From: an uncultured Solirubrobacteraceae bacterium
GTDB lineage: Bacteria > Actinomycetota > Thermoleophilia > Solirubrobacterales > Solirubrobacteraceae
Length of the DNA stretch: 6,172 nt
Reading direction: 5' to 3'
Assembly (NCBI GenBank): GCA_902806215.1
Contig: CADCVT010000359.1
Span: forward strand, 1-6,172
The notes beneath the pieces are model-generated. The model was not told where the DNA came from, ran no database searches, and saw only the letters and a list, made by a program, of their open reading frames with translations. A program made the translations under genes and the position numbers. This document shows positions 1-4,385 of the stretch, piece after piece; position 1 is the first letter of the stretch, and every line of letters starts with the position of its first letter.

Positions 1-1530
1 GCCGGCGCTGCCGCCGGCACCGGAGCCGGAGCCCTCGGAGCCGAGCTTCGCGTTGTCCTGGGCCACGTTGCCCGGCTGGGACGGGAACGCACCGCGCGAG
101 TCGTCGCCGCTGATCGGCAGGTCCGGAGGCAGGTTCGTGACCTCGAAGACGCCCACGCCCTGCACGGCGTCGACCGTGTAGACGAGGTTGGTCTTCTTGC
201 CACCGAGGACCGCGCCCTTGGCGTCACGCTGCGGGGCCCAGTAGGCATCCCAGACCTCGCTGGCACCGCCGGTGAAGAATCCGAACTGCTTGAGATCCTT
301 CGCGTTGCGCGTGTCGATCAGGCGCAGGCCCTGCTGGTAGTAGCCGATCGCGACGATGCCGCTCGGGTGGAAGTCGAACCAGTGCGCGGAGCAGAAGCCG
401 CCGACCGGCGTCGACAGCCCGCCGCCCGCCTCCTGCGGTGCCTGGATCGTGTCGAGGACGCGGATCGAGCCCTTGTCCGGCTCGCTCTTCGGGTTGCTGG
501 CGCGGTACTCCGCACCATCGAGGTCGGGGACCTCCCACGTCTGGAAGGTGCCCGCGTTCGAGCAGACGACCTCGTCGCCCTCGTTCGCGTAGTCCTCCTC
601 GGTGATCAGCGCGACGTTGCCGTTGGTGACGTTCGGGGCCTTGCCCTTGCCGAAGGCCTTGGCGTTCGGGCGCTGGACGTTGTGATGGATGAAGTCGTTG
701 AACGGGCTCTTGCGCCCGTCGGCCGTCGTGCCGTTGATGACCTGCGGGTTGAACGCGTCCGTGATGTCGAAGATCGCGGTGCCGCCGGCGCCGGCATGCA
801 GTGCCAGGCCCGCCCCGTCGACCTGCCAGTGGTGGCCCGCCGGGCTGTCGAACTCAGGCGGGTTCGCATGGCCGGCCGGTGAGACGACGGTCTTGACCTC
901 GCGCGGCTGCGTGAGATCGCTGAGGTCGAGGATCGAGAACTTGTTCCCCGTGCTGCCGGCGGTGTACGCGACCGAGCACGACGGGTTCATGCACGCGACG
1001 GTGTGCGTGCTGGTCGTGATGGAACCGGTGCCGGTCGAGGGCGTGCGGCTGAGGATCCTCGGGCTCGCAGGATTGGTGACGTCGACGATGATGAGCTCCC
1101 GGCCGCCGATCCGGCCGGTCTTGTTGTCGCCGCCCGGGCCGACGGACGCCTGCGCGAGGTCGTTGCCGACGAGGATGAAGCGCTGGATCTTGCCGTCGGC
1201 GCCCTCGCGCTCGCCGAGGGTCATCGCCTCGTTCTCGAAGACCGGGTTCGCGAGCTTGCCTGCGAGCTTCGGAGCTTTCGGGTCCGACACGTCGATCACG
1301 GAGATCGACTCGAGGCCGGAGACGTAGAAGAAGGGCGCCGAGCGTGAGAACACGCCGGCGATCGCGGACGTGCCAGGAAGATTGGCGACGCGCGTGACGT
1401 TCGGGCTGGCGACGACAGGCGTGCCCTGGGCGTCGGCCTGAGGTGCCTTGCCGGAGAAGAGTAGGAAACCTGCGATGGGCAGCAGCGTCAGAGCGACGAG
1501 TGCCGCGATCGCGCGCGGAGAGATGGCCAT
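1..1530 (-). CDS. Exported LVIVD-repeat β-propeller protein (C-terminus cut by window edge)
   Basis: Open from the ATG at 1530-1528 to the window edge: 510 residues visible, no stop seen. The N-terminus looks like a Sec signal peptide: Arg6, a hydrophobic core at about residues 7-25, then an A-D-A site with likely cleavage after Ala34. At least five LVIVD-type blades follow: VIDVSDPKAPKLAG (~77-90), LIIVDVTNPASPRIL (~146-160), ILDLSDLTQPREV (~199-211), IFDITDAFNPQVI (~253-265) and LRLIDTRNAKDL (~402-413). LVIVD repeats are known as β-propeller blades in extracellular or surface proteins; no enzymatic reaction can be assigned. The only four cysteines visible (180, 185, 323, 380) fit two disulfides in an exported protein. 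Histidines cluster at HH 282-283 and in AHWFDFHPSG just after Cys380. The visible end is Gly/Ser-rich (~497-510), like a linker to a wall or membrane anchor outside the window. No strong Shine-Dalgarno is seen: CGGAG at 1548-1544 sits 13 bases before the ATG. The start is supported by the signal peptide. Family call fairly sure; role unknown. Confidence 0.85.
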   Translation of the reverse strand, partial: MAISPRAIAALVALTLLPIAGFLLFSGKAPQADAQGTPVVASPNVTRVANLPGTSAIAGVFSRSAPFFYVSGLESISVIDVSDPKAPKLAGKLANPVFENEAMTLGEREGADGKIQRFILVGNDLAQASVGPGGDNKTGRIGGRELIIVDVTNPASPRILSRTPSTGTGSITTSTHTVACMNPSCSVAYTAGSTGNKFSILDLSDLTQPREVKTVVSPAGHANPPEFDSPAGHHWQVDGAGLALHAGAGGTAIFDITDAFNPQVINGTTADGRKSPFNDFIHHNVQRPNAKAFGKGKAPNVTNGNVALITEEDYANEGDEVVCSNAGTFQTWEVPDLDGAEYRASNPKSEPDKGSIRVLDTIQAPQEAGGGLSTPVGGFCSAHWFDFHPSGIVAIGYYQQGLRLIDTRNAKDLKQFGFFTGGASEVWDAYWAPQRDAKGAVLGGKKTNLVYTVDAVQGVGVFEVTNLPPDLPISGDDSRGAFPSQPGNVAQDNAKLGSEGSGSGAGGSAG

Positions 1531-1591
1531 GGGCGCAGCGTAGCTCCGGATTTCCGTGTGAGCGCCGCTTTGGCGCGCGGTGCCGTCCGTC

Positions 1592-1954
1592 TTAACGTGG
1601 TCTTCGCACGCGCTTCGCAGCGCTCGCGGGCCGATAGCCGGGCGCGTCGTCCTCCAACACCCGGTACGTCCCGCCCGGGACGGGTTCGACCCAGGCGATG
1701 CGGTCACCGTCCTGCGCTGCTGAGATGGGCGGCCCACCCTCGGCCTCCAGGTACCGGACCTCTACGGGCCCACGCTCACCGGACGCGGCGACCTCTTCTA
1801 CTTCCTCGACCGTCGCTACGCGCCGTCCCCGCAGGTCGACGTCGGTGGGAACGACGTCGTCGCCGATGCGGTCGATGCGCGTTCGCGTCCGCGATCGCAG
1901 CGTGCCCGGACTGGAGCGTCGTGGGCCAGTGAGGTCTTTCGGACCATCGATTGA
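1592..1954 (-). pseudogene. Decayed gene fragment, possible β-propeller-like protein C-terminus
   Basis: A minus-strand frame is open from 1954 to a TAA at 1594-1592 (120 residues), but it has no ATG or GTG and its only TTG is near the 3' end. An in-frame stop (TGA, 1957-1955) lies just upstream. From about 1876 downward it reads like real protein: DRIGDDVVPTDVDLRGRRVA, then VEVRYLEAEGG, DGDRIAWVEP and GGTYRVLEDDAPGYR, ending with a basic tail. Two related units, GRRVATVE (~1829-1806) and GDRIAWVE (~1708-1685), lie about 40 residues apart, as in β-propeller-like repeat proteins. Above 1880 this frame becomes Arg/Thr/Ser-rich and poor. The neighbouring minus frame (codons ending on 1958) reads better there, with TTLQSGHAAIADANA at about 1922-1878, which suggests a frameshift near 1875-1880 and loss of the 5' part. 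The codon-aligned plus-strand reading has TGA at 1721-1723 and no start, so the minus strand is preferred. I do not recognise the family firmly. It lies 61 bases upstream of the LVIVD gene on the same strand. Confidence 0.5.
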
Positions 1955-2071
1955 TCATCGCTGCCTGAACATCGCCGCGCGCCGATCGCCGAGGTTGCGA
2001 TGAGTTTTCGCGCGCCCCCCGGTCTTGGTGTTCGAGAACGCAACCGCCGTACCGACCTGAAGGAGCCCACC
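1955..2071. other. Non-coding leader before the VOC gene
   Basis: I see no convincing coding frame here on either strand. No promoter with both boxes could be defined: TTGCGA at 1995-2000 and TTGATC at 1951-1956 have no matching -10 at normal spacing. The stretch holds the palindromes ATCGAT (1946-1951) and TGATCA (1952-1957) side by side, and a short inverted pair GTTGCG (1994-1999) / CGCAAC (2039-2044). None is strong enough to call an operator. The VOC promoter probably lies here or in the remnant gene. Confidence 0.4.
2059..2065 (+). promoter_or_regulatory. Ribosome binding site of the VOC gene
   Basis: GAAGGAG lies 6 bases before the ATG at 2072. It is the only clear Shine-Dalgarno in the window and it fixes the start, against the frame's upstream ATG at 2000. 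The upstream start would add 24 residues of non-VOC, Arg-rich sequence. Confidence 0.85.
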
Positions 2072-2518
2072 ATGGCCACGCAGCCCCGCCTCGTCTTCGT
2101 CAACCTCCCCGTCACCGACCTGCCGGCGTCGAAGGAGTTCTTCGGCAAGCTCGGTTTCGAGTTCGATCCGAAGTTCACCGACGACGACTGCGCGTGCATG
2201 GTCGTCGCGGAGGGCGCGTCCTACGTGATGCTGCTCGACCGGACGCGCTTCGAGGACTTCGCGGTCAAGCCCGTCGCCGACGCCCACGCGACGACCCAGG
2301 CGCTCATCTGCCTCTCGGCCGAGGACCGGGCGGGCGTCGACTCCTTCGCCGACGCGGCCCTCGCGGCCGGCGGGTCGCCCGCGAAGGAGCCGATGGACAT
2401 GGGCTTCATGTACGGCCGCTCGTTCGCCGACCTCGACGGCCACCACTGGGAGGTCATGTGGATGGACCCGAAGGCCGTGGAGCAGGGCCCGGCCGAGATG
2501 GCCGCCCAGCCGGCCTGA
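2072..2518 (+). CDS. VOC family protein (glyoxalase/bleomycin-resistance fold)
   Basis: A 148-residue protein, normal length for a single-chain VOC protein with two βαβββ modules, and no signal peptide, so cytoplasmic. Module 1 spans about residues 6-56: LVFVNLPVTDLPASKEFF, then KLGFEFDPKFTDDD, CMVV and YVMLL. Module 2 spans about 76-131: ALICLSAEDRAGVDSFADA, then AAGG, MGFMYGRSFADLDG and HHWEVMWMD. This pattern (FVNLPV near the start, GFMYGRSFxDLDGHxWEVMWMD at the end) is typical of proteins annotated as lactoylglutathione lyase-like or PhnB-like, whose substrates are mostly unknown. Of the four metal-ligand positions of classical glyoxalase I, only the last acid (Glu127) is evident: Asn11 sits where the first His is expected, and I see no ligand at the end of module 1 or the start of module 2. 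Glyoxalase I activity should therefore not be assumed. It is a single gene transcribed toward asnO, with 3 bases between the two stop codons. Family call is sure; substrate is not. Confidence 0.93.
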   Translation: MATQPRLVFVNLPVTDLPASKEFFGKLGFEFDPKFTDDDCACMVVAEGASYVMLLDRTRFEDFAVKPVADAHATTQALICLSAEDRAGVDSFADAALAAGGSPAKEPMDMGFMYGRSFADLDGHHWEVMWMDPKAVEQGPAEMAAQPA

Positions 2519-2521
2519 CCC

Positions 2522-4297
2522 TCAGAGGTCGTGCTGCTGGAGCCAGAGCTCCAGCAGTGCGACCTGCCAGAGCTTGTTGCCGCCGATCGTGGTGCGGTGG
2601 TCGTTCGGCTCTCCGAGCATCCGCTCGATCACCGCGCGGTCGAAGATCCCGCGGTCGCGCGCCGCGGCCGACGTGAGCGTGTCTCCGACGAGCTCGTGGA
2701 AGCTCCCCTCGATGTGCTTGAGAGCCGGCACGGGGAAGTAGCCCTTCGGGCGGTCGACGACGTCGCTCGGCAGCACGGTCCGCCCCGCGCGCTTGAGCAC
2801 GCCCTTGCCGTCCTCGGCGAGCTTGAGCTCGGGCGGGATGCGGGCCGCCAGCTCGACGAGCTCGTGGTCGAGGAACGGCACGCGCGCCTCGAGCCCCCAC
2901 GCCATCGACATGTTGTCGAGGCGCTTGACGGGGTCGTCGACGAGCATGATCTCGGTGTCGATCCGCAGCGCGCGGTCGACCGCGGTCTCCGCGCCGTCGC
3001 GGTCGAAGTGCGCGTCGAGGAACGCGTGGCTCGCGTCCTTCGACAGCCGCAGGTCCGGCGCGACGAGCCGGTTGATCTCGTCGTGCGGGCGGTCGAAGAA
3101 CGCCTCGCGGTAGCGCTCGGTCGGGTCGCCCGAGGTCCGCGCGATCTCCTGGTACCAGGAGTAGCCGGCGAGCACCTCGTCGGCGCCCTGACCGGACTGC
3201 ACGACCTTGATCTCCTTGGCGACCTCCTGGCTGAGGAGGAAGAACGCGACGGCGTCGTGGCTGACCATCGGCTCGCTCATGTGCCGCACGGCCTCGGGGA
3301 TCGCCGGGAGCAGGCGGTCGTCGTACACGGGGATCTTGCGGTGGTCGGTGCCGAAGTGCGCGGCGACCTTGTCCGACCAGACGAACTCGTCGCCCTCGAC
3401 GCCCCCGCGGTCCTGGAAGCCGATGCTGAACGTCGTCAGCCCCTTCTGGCCCTGCTCGGCCAGCAGCGCGACGATGAGGCTCGAGTCGAGGCCGCCCGAG
3501 AGGAAGACGCCGACGGGCACGTCGGCGACCATCCGGCGCCGGACGGCGACGCGCAGCGCCTCGAGCAGCGCCTGCTTCAAGTCCTCGGCCGACCAGCCCG
3601 CGCGTGCCGGGTCACGCTCGAACGACGGCTCCCAGTAGCGCGTGCGCGTGCGGCTCCCGTCCGGCTCGATCGCCAGCAGCGTCGCCGGCTCGAGCTTGCG
3701 GACGCCCTCCAGGATCGTCCGCGGCGCCGGCACGACGCTGTGCCACGACAGGTAGTGCTGGAGCGCGACGGGGTCGATCGACGTGTCGACGCCGCCGCCG
3801 GCCAGCAGCGCGCGCGGGGTGGAGGCGAACCGCAGCGCGCCGCCGACCTCGGCGAGGTAGAGCGGCTTGATCCCCAGGCGGTCGCGCCCGAGCAGCGTGC
3901 GCTTCGTCCGGGTGTCGACGAAGCAGAACGCGAACATGCCGTAGAGGCGCTCGACGAAGCGGTCGCCCCACTCGTGCCACGCCTTGAGCATCACCTCGGT
4001 GTCGCTCGTGGAGAAGAAGCGGTGGCCCTTGCCGGTCAGCTCCTCCCGCAGCTCCTTGTAGTTGTAGATGATGCCGTTGAAGACGCCGGCGAGCCCGAGG
4101 TCGGCGTCGACCATCGGCTGGGCGCCTCCGGGGCTGAGGTCGATGATGGAGAGCCGCCGGTGCGCGAGGGCGACGTGGCCGGTCGACCACGCGCCGCTGC
4201 CGTCCGGGCCGCGCCGCTCGAGCTGCTCCGCCATGCGCCAGACGGCAGCGACATCTGCCGGGCCGTCCTTGGCGATCTCTCCTGCCAGTCCGCACAT
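2522..4297 (-). CDS. asnO: N-acetylglutaminylglutamine amidotransferase (asparagine synthase family)
   Basis: 591 residues, the usual size for AsnB/AsnO enzymes. The N-terminal class II glutamine amidotransferase has Cys2 as nucleophile after Met removal, with RRGPDGSG (28-35), HRRLSIIDLS (46-55), FNGIIYNY (73-80) and SDTEV (98-102). The C-terminal synthetase domain has the ATP-pyrophosphatase loop LSGGLDSS (266-273), GQGADEVLAGY (369-379), VDDPVKRLDNMSMAWGLEAR (453-472) and DRPKGYFPVP (515-524). The stretches VVPAPRTIL, RYWEPSFERDPARAGWSAED and LLELWLQ fit the AsnO branch better than ordinary asparagine synthetase, from my memory of the family. AsnO amidates N-acetylglutaminylglutamine with glutamine-derived ammonia and ATP to give the osmoprotectant NAGGN. 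The frame stays open up to 4387, but Cys must follow the start Met, so the start is 4297; this also leaves the divergent gene free. No good ribosome binding site precedes it. The known partner Ngs is not adjacent here. Amidotransferase family is certain; NAGGN specificity is likely. The alternative is another AsnB-type enzyme. Confidence 0.88.
   Translation of the reverse strand: MCGLAGEIAKDGPADVAAVWRMAEQLERRGPDGSGAWSTGHVALAHRRLSIIDLSPGGAQPMVDADLGLAGVFNGIIYNYKELREELTGKGHRFFSTSDTEVMLKAWHEWGDRFVERLYGMFAFCFVDTRTKRTLLGRDRLGIKPLYLAEVGGALRFASTPRALLAGGGVDTSIDPVALQHYLSWHSVVPAPRTILEGVRKLEPATLLAIEPDGSRTRTRYWEPSFERDPARAGWSAEDLKQALLEALRVAVRRRMVADVPVGVFLSGGLDSSLIVALLAEQGQKGLTTFSIGFQDRGGVEGDEFVWSDKVAAHFGTDHRKIPVYDDRLLPAIPEAVRHMSEPMVSHDAVAFFLLSQEVAKEIKVVQSGQGADEVLAGYSWYQEIARTSGDPTERYREAFFDRPHDEINRLVAPDLRLSKDASHAFLDAHFDRDGAETAVDRALRIDTEIMLVDDPVKRLDNMSMAWGLEARVPFLDHELVELAARIPPELKLAEDGKGVLKRAGRTVLPSDVVDRPKGYFPVPALKHIEGSFHELVGDTLTSAAARDRGIFDRAVIERMLGEPNDHRTTIGGNKLWQVALLELWLQQHDL
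2531..2560. terminator. Hairpin at convergent 3' ends, possible bidirectional terminator
   Basis: CTGCTGGAGC (2534-2543) and GCTCCAGCAG (2548-2557) are a perfect 10-bp inverted repeat with a 4-base CAGA loop. Two G·U pairs and one G-C pair extend the plus-strand RNA stem to 2531-2560. It starts 13 bases after the VOC stop and lies within the last codons of asnO (LELWLQQ). Neither strand has a T-run after it, so a classical intrinsic terminator is not shown. It could end VOC transcription or protect the 3' ends of both convergent mRNAs. Confidence 0.4.
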
Positions 4298-4385
4298 CGA
4301 GGGGTGTGAACGGTATGTCAACGGGCGGCGGGGTGGCTCAGAGGCCTGACCGCCAGTCTGCGCCGTCCGCTGCGTTCCAGGGTCC
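4298..4385. promoter_or_regulatory. Divergent asnO / hydrolase intergenic control region
   Basis: These 88 bases separate two divergent start codons, so promoters for both genes probably lie here or extend into the flanking coding ends. On the minus strand there is an exact TTGACA (4321-4316). A -10 at 17-base spacing would fall on the asnO start codon and reads GATGTG, so this is not a convincing promoter. Neither gene has a clear Shine-Dalgarno in this gap. I see no strong operator-like inverted repeat. Confidence 0.4.

Noticed and set aside
367..1347. Several plus-strand open frames opposite the LVIVD gene
   Set aside because: Arg/Ala/Val-rich shadows; the minus strand has the LVIVD repeats and a signal peptide.
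1562..1576. GCGCC/GGCGC hairpin after the remnant gene's stop as a terminator
   Set aside because: The stem is only 5 bp with no T-run, which is common by chance in DNA of this GC content.
1631..1954. Plus-strand reading GLQVPDLYGPTLTGRGDLFYFL and its flanks as a gene remnant
   Set aside because: It is codon-aligned antisense to the better minus-strand reading, has TGA at 1721-1723 and has no start.
2000..2071. Upstream start of the VOC frame at 2000
   Set aside because: It adds Arg-rich residues foreign to the family, while ATG 2072 has a strong ribosome binding site at 6-base spacing.
2531..4309. Very long plus-strand open frame opposite asnO
   Set aside because: It is a GC-rich antisense shadow: Arg/Asp/Val/Glu-rich with no domain, while the minus strand encodes a complete amidotransferase.
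4316..4321. TTGACA as the -35 box of asnO
   Set aside because: A 17-base spacer puts the -10 on the start codon with sequence GATGTG, so it is probably coincidental.
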